From IMG/VR virus record IMGVR_UViG_3300027788_001769, positions 1-64,000 of that record: DNA of 64,000 nucleotides. One strand, written 5' to 3'. The notes beneath the pieces are model-generated. The model made no database searches. It had not been told where the DNA came from and saw only the letters and a program-made list of their open reading frames with translations. Shown here piece by piece: positions 1 through 9,749 of the stretch (within the stretch, counting starts at the first letter, position 1; each line of letters opens with the position of its first letter). The position numbers and the translations under genes are program-made. Source of the DNA: a virus.

Positions 1-2227
1 CATCTATTGTTTGTCTATTTTTTACATTAATTAATATTTTCCAAAATTGGTCCGCAAATTCTACAAATGGCATTTTAGAAGCATCTATCTGAATTTGTGT
101 CCAGTCTGGCCCCCCTATATTTGGGTATGGGGCACTTAAAGCATCTTTACCAAAAGGACATCCAAATTTATTAGATAAGTTCCACACATCCCAGGTTAGA
201 CCTTGTCCAACATTTAAAAATAAATCAACATTTTTTACATTAAGAACTAATCTTTCATCATCGGTAAAATAACGAGTCCCTCTATCTCTAAAACTATAAA
301 GTCTTTTACTTTTTTCATTTTCCTTATATACCCAAGATTTTTTATTGTCTTTTGTTCTAGTTATATCAAACCCTAAATTTGTATCAGGAAACTTCCTATA
401 TAGATTTAAATAAGGTTCACCGTATGTGAACTTATTTAATTTTGTTTTAACACTAGGGGTATTACCAGTAAAAACAGAACTTTCAATATCCACCATTTCT
501 TTTCCTCGGTGTTCAACAGTTTCTTCAAACCATCCAGCTCCTGCTTGGAAGAACCCGTCTTTATTAAATGTCGGAGCTAACGGATACCCTTCTGAGTTAA
601 CTGGGAATTGTGCTCTAGTAGCTGTAGTATCTACACTAACTAATTCTGTTCCAAAAGTATAACCTGTAACAATAACTGGTGGGAAGGTAGGTGTTGAGGC
701 TGAAAATAATTGGTCTTTAACAACTATTTCTTCGTAGTAAGTACCTCCAGATATAACTGCTATCCTTTGGTTAAACTTATTCATGTCTATTTTTTGTCCC
801 GCAACATACACGTGTTCATTAAACTCAATTAGTGCTTCAGGGGCACCCACAAACCTCATTAAAAATTCTATTGCTTTTCTAGTACCTTTAGATTTAAAAA
901 GGTAAGCAGTGTTAACTAATAACCTCCTATAAAGTTCACTATTTAATGCTGTAGGAGTTGGGGATTGTGCTTTACCAGAATATTCAGATTTACCTCTTTT
1001 TAAGACTGACTCTAAAAACCCTTCTGTTTCAATAGCTGAAGGTGTTTTCCAACCTAATGTATGTGCAAAGTTTTTTAATAGTTCATTAGGAACATTGTTA
1101 TTAGAATCATACGTTACATTGGTCATGTAAGCTAATCCTTCAATATATGTTTTAATACTATCAAAACTTCTACCATATATTTTCAATATTTGGTCCACCT
1201 TTTCATCTTCAGTGTCAAATTCTTTAAAAGCAGCAGTTGTTAAAAATCTAGAAACTAAGTTTGTTTTATACGCATCAAAATTATCAGCTATTTCCAATAA
1301 TTTACCTAAATAAACATTAAATGAAGCTCCTGTAATGACTAAATTCCAATTATTACTGGATGGCCAAGTAAGTGAAGTTGTATTTTGCACAAATTTCCCA
1401 CTGTCGGTCTGTGTTGGTATGTCAAAATTAGCTGTATATATCGGGGTTGTGTCTCTTTCTATAATAAACTTTTCAACATCTTCTAAGTTATCGAATATTT
1501 CTTCAGTTTCTTTTGTATTAGGTTTTATAAAGAAGTTTTCTGTTGTTGTGGTTTGACCAGTAAATGGATTTCCGTACACTTCAACTGATAACGTATCTGT
1601 TACAGTGTTACCAGTAGTTGGTGACATGAAGGTTATTGGGTACTCTTCTTCTCGTATAAAAAGTGAATATTTGTTATAAAATTGTGTAAAATTTCTAACA
1701 GGGTTTAATTCTTTATCTGTATATATTTTACCTACCTTTGTAAAATCAATTCCAAAAGGGTTATGAACATTTAATAACTCTAAATTAAGAGTAGTTTCAT
1801 TTTCTATAGCATCAAAAACTATATTTGTGGCAGTATTACCAGTTAAAAAATTTTTTCTTAGTTTGGTAAATACTAGTGCAGCTGGGAAGTTCTTAATTAC
1901 GTTTTGTACTGCTACCCTTAGTCTGTCTCGTAAAGACCCATATAAAACAAAATTACTAACCTTACTTCTATCGTAATTTATAAACACCTCCAAACTATTA
2001 GAGGATACTTTTCTAGCCTCTTCTGTTGAGGTAAAATTAAGTGTAGATAAGGTTATAGGTTCTGAAAAGTTACCTAAAGAAAATTCCCTACTGTCTTTAG
2101 CCCTAACTCCGGAATTTATGCCAAAATTACCTAGTGTAAATTGTGAGGAGCCATCAGTAAACTGTCTACCTACTAAGTTATCTCCAAAGGTATCACTACC
2201 TTTTCCTATGTTGTTACCGTTAGCCAT
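1..2227 (-). CDS. Large tail/baseplate structural protein, P2 gpI-like region (3' end outside window)
   Basis: An open frame of 742 codons runs without a stop from ATG at 2227 to the left edge, so the C-terminus is missing. Around residues 425-460 there is a stretch containing LLVNTAYLFKSKGTRKAIEF. It resembles the conserved 'KGT...AIE' region of the P2 gpI tail-protein family (baseplate wedge component); this is a family memory, not a search. The rest is beta-rich, Thr/Asn-rich and without a signal peptide or membrane segment. It is the last visible gene of the minus-strand run that begins with gp25 and gp6, and it starts 3 bases after the stop of the 301-residue gene. A role in the outer baseplate or in fibre attachment is inferred from position. 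Confidence 0.6.
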   Translation of the reverse strand, partial: MANGNNIGKGSDTFGDNLVGRQFTDGSSQFTLGNFGINSGVRAKDSREFSLGNFSEPITLSTLNFTSTEEARKVSSNSLEVFINYDRSKVSNFVLYGSLRDRLRVAVQNVIKNFPAALVFTKLRKNFLTGNTATNIVFDAIENETTLNLELLNVHNPFGIDFTKVGKIYTDKELNPVRNFTQFYNKYSLFIREEEYPITFMSPTTGNTVTDTLSVEVYGNPFTGQTTTTENFFIKPNTKETEEIFDNLEDVEKFIIERDTTPIYTANFDIPTQTDSGKFVQNTTSLTWPSSNNWNLVITGASFNVYLGKLLEIADNFDAYKTNLVSRFLTTAAFKEFDTEDEKVDQILKIYGRSFDSIKTYIEGLAYMTNVTYDSNNNVPNELLKNFAHTLGWKTPSAIETEGFLESVLKRGKSEYSGKAQSPTPTALNSELYRRLLVNTAYLFKSKGTRKAIEFLMRFVGAPEALIEFNEHVYVAGQKIDMNKFNQRIAVISGGTYYEEIVVKDQLFSASTPTFPPVIVTGYTFGTELVSVDTTATRAQFPVNSEGYPLAPTFNKDGFFQAGAGWFEETVEHRGKEMVDIESSVFTGNTPSVKTKLNKFTYGEPYLNLYRKFPDTNLGFDITRTKDNKKSWVYKENEKSKRLYSFRDRGTRYFTDDERLVLNVKNVDLFLNVGQGLTWDVWNLSNKFGCPFGKDALSAPYPNIGGPDWTQIQIDASKMPFVEFADQFWKILINVKNRQTID

Positions 2228-2230
2228 ATA

Positions 2231-3136
2231 TTAAGCAATATTATTGAAAGCTTTTGTAAAGTCTATATTATCTCCTCTGTCTTGTCTTACCTCATATAGT
2301 GGTTGTCCAAACTGGTCTCTTGTTTCAAATAGATTATATTGTTTATAAATATTATCATTACCATCGTAAACGGTATAAATCCCATCTGACAATGATTTAG
2401 TTTGATTACCGTACAACGCTATACCTAAACTATCAACATCATAGTCAACCATTTCTATTTCTACACTTAAAGGATTAAAAAAAGTATTACTTATTATTAC
2501 ATTTTGTGCTGGTTGACCAATATATGGTAAAGCAGTAGGTTTGTTACTTGGTGCTGATGTTGGTGTTAGGGTAACGAATAATAAATTACTTCCCCCATTG
2601 ATATACCTATATCTAATAGCTTTTTGGTTACTATTAGTTAAATTTTGTGTTATTGGTTCACAGAAAAATGATGAAGTGACAATTCTGTAAAAATTAGGGA
2701 TTTTAGACCCATCAGAATTTAAATACTCAACCCTAAACCCAACTAACCCATTATTCACAAATTTATTTCTCTGTGATGCAGGTACGTTATTTATATCAAA
2801 AACTAAACCTTTAACATTTGGTAGTGATGATAACACCCCACAATCAGTAATGGAAGTTCTAACCTCTAAAGGTTTTACATATAAAGTATATATTCCTTTC
2901 TCACTAAATTCATTTGCTGGTAACTTTAGATTGTATAACCCACCTAAAAGTTCTATACCATCACCACCATCAGTATTACTATTGTGGTAATAAGGTGTTA
3001 GTATGCTTGCCGCATCTAATTTTTTTACTGTAGCTCCCTCTACTGAGTCTCTAGCGGGAGTATAGACCATTACTACATCAACATCTTCTGGAGATACATC
3101 CGCGGGTCTTTTTATTCCATATGTTCCTAAAGCCAT
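2231..3136 (-). CDS. Unrecognised tail/baseplate-region protein, 301 aa
   Basis: I do not recognise this family. The protein is soluble-looking and rich in Asn, Ser, Val and Tyr, with no membrane segment, signal peptide or catalytic motif that I can see. It begins MALGTYGIKRPADVSPEDVD. It sits between the Cys-rich repeat protein and the large gpI-like gene in an uninterrupted minus-strand structural run, with a gap of only 10 bases upstream. Composition and location suggest a virion component of the baseplate periphery or a fibre adaptor. The frame is certainly coding because its neighbours abut it on both sides. Confidence 0.6.
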   Translation of the reverse strand: MALGTYGIKRPADVSPEDVDVVMVYTPARDSVEGATVKKLDAASILTPYYHNSNTDGGDGIELLGGLYNLKLPANEFSEKGIYTLYVKPLEVRTSITDCGVLSSLPNVKGLVFDINNVPASQRNKFVNNGLVGFRVEYLNSDGSKIPNFYRIVTSSFFCEPITQNLTNSNQKAIRYRYINGGSNLLFVTLTPTSAPSNKPTALPYIGQPAQNVIISNTFFNPLSVEIEMVDYDVDSLGIALYGNQTKSLSDGIYTVYDGNDNIYKQYNLFETRDQFGQPLYEVRQDRGDNIDFTKAFNNIA

Positions 3137-3146
3137 ATTTTATTTA

Positions 3147-5432
3147 TTATCCTTCTTTTTTTATGTTATAATAACCGTAACCGTAATTTTCTAAACCACC
3201 TATCGTTTTAACTTCACCTAATCTTTGGTTTGGTGAAAGGACGGATTGCTTACCTCTTTCAATAAATACATCCGATTGTATTTCTGTTGGTTGACAAACG
3301 TTGATTAATACCTCTTCTTTAGTTAATGGTTCCATACATAACTCAATTGGGCTACCATCTAAAAAATTTGTACCTATTAGTGGGTAGTCAGTTATATATT
3401 CACAAGACCCATCATCTATAATTGCGGTTGGGTCGTAGTTAATAGCGTTAGGGTCTGTACAACCATTAGTTGGGTATAGACAACTTCCATCATCAGAGGT
3501 AGCAAATGGGTTATAGTTTAAAGCCATTGGGTCTGTGCATCCTGGACCTGTACCTAGGATATCGTAATCACATACTATCGCACTTGGTACCACTGGGTCC
3601 CCTAAAATAAATGGTGCCCCAGAATCCGTAAATAAGTAGTTACTAGCTAATGGGTCAATACATCCAAAGTCATAAGTACACTGACTTTGGTCATGCACAG
3701 TAACTAAATTAGCTAAATTAAAATTATTTGCGGGGAATCCTGGGTACAATGGGGAAGGCCAAGTACCACCCGCTAATTGTCCACCATCATCCATACAACC
3801 ACTAGTAACATTTAAAGAACAACTTCCATCATCAACTAGTGTTATGTTTGCAACTGGAAAACCTCCAGTACAGTTACCACCATTAACCGAGTTACCCCCG
3901 TACCCACCTACATCATAAACATCATTAGGGTCAGTACTACACACAGCGTAATTGGTTGGGTCACAACAAAAATAATTGTTATTGCCATTTATAATGGCAG
4001 CTGGGTCTGTACATCCATATACCGTCCACTCACAACAAGTCGTATCACCGAAAGAACCAACTGATGGTTCTACACCTGCACAATCTTGAGTATTTATAGG
4101 ACTAAAATTATTTGCAAAAACATTAGCTATCTGACTTGAGTCCATACACCCAGCATTATTACACACACAAGGTGCGTTTGTAAGGTTCCCTGGTGAACCA
4201 AACACAGGACTAGTTTCGTCACCACCCTCATAAATTTTAGATATGCTACACATAGAACCCTGTAAATTGTTAGTATCAGTAAATGTACCATTTGTTAAAC
4301 CACACGCATTAAATATTGCCGTTGTACAACCAGGATTAGTAGAGGTTTGTGGACACGCTCCTGGACTGGAACAAGGTATGGGAGGAATGTTATTATCTAT
4401 AACCATATTTCCTGTAGTAGGGTCAAGCACATACGTATATTGATAACACCTCATACAATCAATATCTGGTTCCCAGTTTGCATTTGCTCCAATATCAAAT
4501 AAACCACCACTACTTACAGACCAAGTACCCTGATTTTGGTTGGGTGTTGGGTTAGTAACAGGGTTGTAGGCTAAATCATTTGGTAGTATATTATTGGTTG
4601 CTGGTTGGTTTAGATAGTTGTCAGACCCAATAAAGTTACCAGCACAATCTAGTGAGGCTCCGGCATTAAAACTTCCAAATTGGGGGTCTGGACATCCAAA
4701 ACTTAGGTAACTACAACAAGCATCATAACCATTTTGACCTCTTGCCGCTGTTAAAGGTCCTTTTCTTCTCCAATAAGGTAACTTAGAAGTAGGATGGGTC
4801 CTACTATCACTAGTTGTACTGTTTTGAGTATAAGGTATTCCATTCCAAGTACTGGTCCATCCATCAGCGTACACTAATTTAGGACCACTATTTTGTAATT
4901 GTCCACCACTATCTCCAGCTTGTGGTGGTTCACAATCAAAGTTTGCATTTCTATCAAAATTACTCATTTCTTGGTCACCCCCATACCCTAAAGGTAAACT
5001 AGTTAGATAATCACCGTTTGTTTGTATACAATTTACTAAACATGCACCATTAGGTGAACCACCTAAATAGGAATTAGGGTTAGTACATCCCACTTTCACT
5101 TCAAACGCACAATAATGCCATAAGTCTCCCCAACCTCCCCAAATAGAACTACATGCACGAGTATCAGAATAAAAATTACCAGAGGTGTGTTCTTGATTAC
5201 ACTGTAAGTCTATAGGACATCCTTTACAAGTACCTTTTAACCCAAATACTGTTTGGAAAGTTCGGTAGTACTCCGACTCTGCCCACGCACCAACATTTCC
5301 AACTCTACTCATCATGTCACAACACCACGCACCACCATTACTACATGAAGTAAAATCATCAGTCTTACTATTACTCATGCAATCACGGTTATTAAAACCA
5401 CAACAACTACCTGCTTCATTCCAATATGCCAT
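3147..5432 (-). CDS. Cys-rich repeat protein with GCTDP/DDGSC repeats, probable tail adhesin
   Basis: This 761-residue protein is very rich in Cys, Gly, Asn and Asp. Its C-terminal half carries degenerate repeats of the form GCTDPxAxNYxPxA...DDGSC; the two clearest are residues 631-653 and 657-679, and decayed copies lie at about 410-625. Such repeats are common in Bacteroidota surface proteins and resemble Ca-binding thrombospondin type 3 modules. The N-terminal half has many paired cysteines (for example NEAGSCCGFNNRDC near the start). There is no signal peptide, as expected for a phage virion protein. The last 80 residues are not Cys-rich and look like an attachment domain. A role in host-surface contact is inferred. 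Neighbours are other large tail-region proteins. Confidence 0.65.
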   Translation of the reverse strand: MAYWNEAGSCCGFNNRDCMSNSKTDDFTSCSNGGAWCCDMMSRVGNVGAWAESEYYRTFQTVFGLKGTCKGCPIDLQCNQEHTSGNFYSDTRACSSIWGGWGDLWHYCAFEVKVGCTNPNSYLGGSPNGACLVNCIQTNGDYLTSLPLGYGGDQEMSNFDRNANFDCEPPQAGDSGGQLQNSGPKLVYADGWTSTWNGIPYTQNSTTSDSRTHPTSKLPYWRRKGPLTAARGQNGYDACCSYLSFGCPDPQFGSFNAGASLDCAGNFIGSDNYLNQPATNNILPNDLAYNPVTNPTPNQNQGTWSVSSGGLFDIGANANWEPDIDCMRCYQYTYVLDPTTGNMVIDNNIPPIPCSSPGACPQTSTNPGCTTAIFNACGLTNGTFTDTNNLQGSMCSISKIYEGGDETSPVFGSPGNLTNAPCVCNNAGCMDSSQIANVFANNFSPINTQDCAGVEPSVGSFGDTTCCEWTVYGCTDPAAIINGNNNYFCCDPTNYAVCSTDPNDVYDVGGYGGNSVNGGNCTGGFPVANITLVDDGSCSLNVTSGCMDDGGQLAGGTWPSPLYPGFPANNFNLANLVTVHDQSQCTYDFGCIDPLASNYLFTDSGAPFILGDPVVPSAIVCDYDILGTGPGCTDPMALNYNPFATSDDGSCLYPTNGCTDPNAINYDPTAIIDDGSCEYITDYPLIGTNFLDGSPIELCMEPLTKEEVLINVCQPTEIQSDVFIERGKQSVLSPNQRLGEVKTIGGLENYGYGYYNIKKEG

Positions 5433-5456
5433 TTTGTTTTATTTTAAAGTATTTGT

Positions 5457-7097
5457 TTATAGTTCTTTCCATACCGTTACGTATCCGTTATACTCTGTTC
5501 CTGTTTTTATTTTCCAATCTTGTGGGTTAAATCCTGGTGGTGTCGCTAAACACAAACCATAAGGTTCATTTAAGTCATTTATATAGTTTAGTTGTATTTC
5601 TCCAGAATAGTACCTTAAATCTATATTATTTGAATTTTCATATGTTTTATTTAATGTACCGTAAGTACTTTTTCCATCATAACGATAAAGTGCGTTTTGG
5701 TACGAAACCACGTCCGTAGTTGAGTATCCCACTCTTGCTGAATACATAGAATAATTATAGTTTTTGTTATTTGTCTCACCTAACCTCAAGTACAACCCAC
5801 CACAATAAGCTTGACATTCTGCCTCAGTACAAAACGATGGACTACTCTGGTTACTGGTAACGTAAGTTTCTGGTTCTGTACCTACTGGAACCATATATGT
5901 TTGTAAATTTGTAAGATTTCCTGAATTAGCCGGGTAATTACCCTCACCACTATCCAAATAGTCTTGTATTGTCCTACAGTCTACCCCCTGATGACATATG
6001 TAGTACTCTAGTTGTGGGTTTTCGTCACTGTTACAACCACTCGGTGAATTATTGGATGGTACGTCAGTACAACATTCATAATCTACATTATCAGCATTTA
6101 AACCAAAACTCATTGATTCGAAATAAGTAGAACCTCCACCATAATCAATATAATTTATATAGTTAATCGTATATGCGGTATATTGGTCATTGACCTCAGT
6201 TACTGTCCCAATAGAATTATCTGGTAAAGATATCTGACTACCAATAGGTGGTAAGTAATTAACACCATATTGAGCAAATAACTGCAATTGACTTGATTCA
6301 CTATATCCTGTAACTGGGAATGGTGTGTCAACATACCTTAACGATAAGTGGTCATACACATCTGGGTTACTATCTCCACTAAAAATGTAGTCTTGTTGGA
6401 TATAGTCACAACCTATGGGGTCACCCATATTTGGGGGTGCGAATGTTATGGAACCAAATACGTTAGGTATTATTGGATTTTCATAATAAGGTGTTTTAAT
6501 TACCTTTTTCATCCTAGTAGTTCCCCAAGGATTTGTTTGACTTAAAGTTACGGTGTTACCTGTTATGTTTGTAGTTAAGTAATTATGGCACACATTTGTT
6601 TGTGATGAATTAAGGTAGTCTGGTGGTGAACCATCACCCCAATCAAGTTTGTAGTCTGAAAAAGTTAGGAATCTTTTTAATTCTATTTCTGAAGTATTAA
6701 AAACACATATGGTTTGATTGTACCCAGTATAAACAAAATTATTTATTACGTCTCTTTGCATAATTAAACCATCCCATGGTGTATAAACACCTATATCGTT
6801 AAAATCTTGTGTAAGTAAGATTGGTAACGTATACCCGGTTAAACATGGTGGTGGTGGTGGTAGCTCATTAAAAGGTGTTAAGGTACTACTCCATTTTTTA
6901 CACCAAAAATCTTCTTTAATTGGTGCTTTCCAATAGTTACAAAAACCAGCATTATTAAAATAACAATTAGTACAATTTTGTGTTAAAGGGGCACCTCCTT
7001 GGTTTTGGTGGACATACCCATTAGGTAATGTAGGAGGTATAATTTCTTTACCTCCAGGGTAGAATTTTCTTCTTATTTTAAAATTATATTTTTCCAT
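5457..7097 (-). CDS. Tail/baseplate-region protein with N-terminal four-Cys metal-binding motif, 546 aa
   Basis: The N-terminus carries NPGG-like and Pro-rich sequence, then four cysteines at residues 42, 45, 53 and 66 (CxxC-x7-C-x12-C, with Trp beside the last). This compact motif suggests a Zn or Fe-S site; I recall similar motifs in phage proteins resembling high-potential iron-sulfur proteins, but this is unverified. A run of prolines follows at about 86-90 (ELPPPPP). The remainder is Tyr/Asn/Ser-rich and beta-like, with scattered Cys pairs (ECCTDV, CTEAECQAYCGG). The ATG shares its A with the TAA of the upstream 328-residue gene, so the two are translationally coupled. Function is not known; a virion part is likely. 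Confidence 0.6.
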   Translation of the reverse strand: MEKYNFKIRRKFYPGGKEIIPPTLPNGYVHQNQGGAPLTQNCTNCYFNNAGFCNYWKAPIKEDFWCKKWSSTLTPFNELPPPPPCLTGYTLPILLTQDFNDIGVYTPWDGLIMQRDVINNFVYTGYNQTICVFNTSEIELKRFLTFSDYKLDWGDGSPPDYLNSSQTNVCHNYLTTNITGNTVTLSQTNPWGTTRMKKVIKTPYYENPIIPNVFGSITFAPPNMGDPIGCDYIQQDYIFSGDSNPDVYDHLSLRYVDTPFPVTGYSESSQLQLFAQYGVNYLPPIGSQISLPDNSIGTVTEVNDQYTAYTINYINYIDYGGGSTYFESMSFGLNADNVDYECCTDVPSNNSPSGCNSDENPQLEYYICHQGVDCRTIQDYLDSGEGNYPANSGNLTNLQTYMVPVGTEPETYVTSNQSSPSFCTEAECQAYCGGLYLRLGETNNKNYNYSMYSARVGYSTTDVVSYQNALYRYDGKSTYGTLNKTYENSNNIDLRYYSGEIQLNYINDLNEPYGLCLATPPGFNPQDWKIKTGTEYNGYVTVWKEL

Positions 7098-8083
7098 TAT
7101 ATATTATTATATTCATAGAACATTATTTCATTAGTCTCGTCCAATCCAACTCTAACACCTGAGTTATAATCATATACCTTATATGTGTAATTAATTTTTT
7201 CTAACTCTACTCTATAGTATAATCTTTTCTCTCTATCAAAATTATATTCGTTAGGTAGTGTGGGTGGTGGTGTATTAATCATTCTATGTACCTTACCCGT
7301 TCTACCATTGTAAAATTTACAAGACATAAAAAAAGTATTAATATTTAAAAATGTATTTTCTTTTAACCAATAAATGAAATAACCATCATTGTTGTCTAAC
7401 ATATCTAAATTAAATTTAGGTATTTGTATGAATTTTTCCCCATTTGGCCTACAATTATATATCCCATCCAATACCCCATCACAATTTAAATCAAACGTAG
7501 GTCTACTTATTTTAACCCCATTTATAGGGTTAAGAATTATAGACAAATATAGTTTTTGGGTGTCCCTATTAACGGTATCATAAAAATCTAATTTAAAAAA
7601 ACTTTTAACAAAATCTTTATTACTTTTATATAGTTCTGCTGGTGTATAATCCATAAAATCATAACCGTAATTAGTGTCGTCATATACTGGGGTTGTAATA
7701 GGCCAGTTTTCTGGTATACATGGTGCTACATCAGACATTCCACTTCCAGTTGGGGATGGCACTCCAATCCCTGTTGGGTAATTTAATATGTTGTTACTCC
7801 AAATTACATTGTTAGGGTCTGTTTTATCCGCAAATACAAAATTATAGAATATGTTTGGGCTTGGGTCGTCGCATCCAACAAGATTATCGTCACCCAAACA
7901 ATCACCATGACGATATTGTGTAGCCTCAAAATCTTTTGTTATATTAACTAGTTGAGCTACTTTTTCGTGCTCATATTCGTTAATTAGGTCTCCCCTTCCA
8001 GTCTCATCAAAACTAGTTTGGATAGGCACAATTATATTCCTATCTTTATCACTTATCTTTAGTCTTATCTTATTCACAGCCAT
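7097..8083 (-). CDS. Unrecognised baseplate-region protein, 328 aa
   Basis: No family is recognised. The protein begins MAVNKIRLKISDKDRNIIVP and has no membrane or signal segment. It contains a Pro/Gly stretch (about 95-120) and ends in a charged Tyr-rich region. It overlaps the upstream 559-residue gene by 14 bases and the downstream gene by 1 base, a coupling typical of a co-assembled structural operon. By order (after gp6, a 1146-residue and a 559-residue gene) it occupies the zone where T4 encodes gp8-gp10, but I see no sequence match to those. Likely a wedge or peripheral baseplate component by context only. Confidence 0.6.
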   Translation of the reverse strand: MAVNKIRLKISDKDRNIIVPIQTSFDETGRGDLINEYEHEKVAQLVNITKDFEATQYRHGDCLGDDNLVGCDDPSPNIFYNFVFADKTDPNNVIWSNNILNYPTGIGVPSPTGSGMSDVAPCIPENWPITTPVYDDTNYGYDFMDYTPAELYKSNKDFVKSFFKLDFYDTVNRDTQKLYLSIILNPINGVKISRPTFDLNCDGVLDGIYNCRPNGEKFIQIPKFNLDMLDNNDGYFIYWLKENTFLNINTFFMSCKFYNGRTGKVHRMINTPPPTLPNEYNFDREKRLYYRVELEKINYTYKVYDYNSGVRVGLDETNEIMFYEYNNI

Positions 8084-9749
8084 CTACCACCATATTTTCT
8101 ATTGTCGAGTCTGAACTCGTTATAGCACTTAAAGGAATTCCGTCAGCTAGTACTTGTCTTTGTAGGACAAAAGTAATGTCTTTTTTAGGGTAGTGTGCGT
8201 TATTTAAAAACGGATAGTCTACCCCAACACCACCCTCTATAAAACCAATTTCATATAAATCCCTCCATTTCCAAGTTTTTTCGTCTGTAAAATATGTAGA
8301 GTAATCCGGTACATCAACTACTTTATCTGGGTCTCCACTTTCTATGTAATTAGAAAATGACCTTATCTCCACTTCGTAATGTGGGGTGTACTGGAAACCT
8401 AAAGAATTTGAATTAAAAACCAGTGGGTTAAAATTCATGTGATGACGAATTTCACTAATCGTTCTTTCTTTTAATTCACTTTTATTGTACTCAGTAAAAT
8501 TACCTCTTAATTTGTCTCCTGGTTTTAGTGGTATTCCACTTGTTAAATTATTTCCGAATAGTTGACTTATAGGCCCTGAAGGTTGTGGGTCTGTAACAGT
8601 GTTTGTAGATAGTGAAGAATCAACAAAATCATATGGGAAATTCCAATCCCACCCATATTTTGGTGGGTAATCAAAATAACCTTTATTATTCCTTAAAAAT
8701 ACAGTTACATATAGTTTTGATAGAGGTCTTTGTAAGTAATCTTTGTATTGATTTACTTTAACATCTTTAGTGAAAGTGTAGACATATTGTGAGTACGCAT
8801 TTTTAGTTGAGGTTCTTTCAATGTAGTCTGGTGTGTTAGGTGCCTCTTCTAATTGTGAAACTTCATTAAAAACCCCTTCAGCAAACCCGCATTTGGTCAT
8901 AACGTTATCATCTATTCTTGTAATAATTTCATTTTGTACCACAAAGTAAGTAGATATTGCATCTATATTATTTAACGCAGTTTGTCTTCTCAACGTACCT
9001 AAACTTCCTTCTGTAATTGGGTTTAGTACCGTCGCTGGAACAACTATACTAACCACATTTTTATCTGACCCCCTTGTACCATCACCTAAACTATAAACTG
9101 GAAACACCACACTATTATTAGGAAAATTATATATTGGATTTTTGATGTTTACTTGGATATACTCTCCTTTACTTATTCCGTGGTCTACAGGACAATGAAG
9201 TTCTATTAAGTCTCTTCCGTTTACGTTTGTATTTTTAATAACAAAAGGGATTCCGTCGGAGGCCATAAAATTCATAGATATCCCACCATTTTCTGGTTGG
9301 AAGTACATCGGTTGGTTTTCTACACATTTTGATGGGTAACTTATATACACACCCCAATTAGTGGTGTGGGCAACACTTTCATCAACATCGTTTCTAATAA
9401 AATCAAATTCTTTTATCTGTGGGTACCCTACCCACCCTGTGACTGGACTAGCTGGTTCTCCGTTGGCACCTCTTAAATAAAATAAATCAAAAAATAATGT
9501 TGAAGCGTTTGGGGGAGCAGTTCCAAAATAAGGGTTGTCTAATAGGGGTTCTATTTTACCATACACCCGATAAACATCTGAATCTTGCCTTTCTTTATTA
9601 AACCTTACTGCAATATCTAAAGGTACTGACCTATCACCCTCAATCAATGGTACCTGTGTAGATTCTAAAGTAATTTGTAAGGTATTATCATTATCTGAAT
9701 TACCTTTAAATTGTTTACTACCTGGTATGATTTTTATGTTATTACTCAT
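8070..9749 (-). CDS. Unrecognised baseplate-region protein, 559 aa
   Basis: A beta-rich protein of 559 residues with many Pro, Asn and Tyr, no membrane segment and no recognised catalytic motif. It starts MSNNIKIIPGSKQFKGNSDN, and the start codon overlaps the end of the 1146-residue gene by 8 bases. It ends 14 bases inside the next gene. In T4 the genes after gp6 and gp7 encode baseplate wedge proteins gp8, gp9 and gp10, and this gene lies at the corresponding place; the relation is positional only. Expected to be a virion protein. Confidence 0.6.
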   Translation of the reverse strand: MSNNIKIIPGSKQFKGNSDNDNTLQITLESTQVPLIEGDRSVPLDIAVRFNKERQDSDVYRVYGKIEPLLDNPYFGTAPPNASTLFFDLFYLRGANGEPASPVTGWVGYPQIKEFDFIRNDVDESVAHTTNWGVYISYPSKCVENQPMYFQPENGGISMNFMASDGIPFVIKNTNVNGRDLIELHCPVDHGISKGEYIQVNIKNPIYNFPNNSVVFPVYSLGDGTRGSDKNVVSIVVPATVLNPITEGSLGTLRRQTALNNIDAISTYFVVQNEIITRIDDNVMTKCGFAEGVFNEVSQLEEAPNTPDYIERTSTKNAYSQYVYTFTKDVKVNQYKDYLQRPLSKLYVTVFLRNNKGYFDYPPKYGWDWNFPYDFVDSSLSTNTVTDPQPSGPISQLFGNNLTSGIPLKPGDKLRGNFTEYNKSELKERTISEIRHHMNFNPLVFNSNSLGFQYTPHYEVEIRSFSNYIESGDPDKVVDVPDYSTYFTDEKTWKWRDLYEIGFIEGGVGVDYPFLNNAHYPKKDITFVLQRQVLADGIPLSAITSSDSTIENMVVDGCE

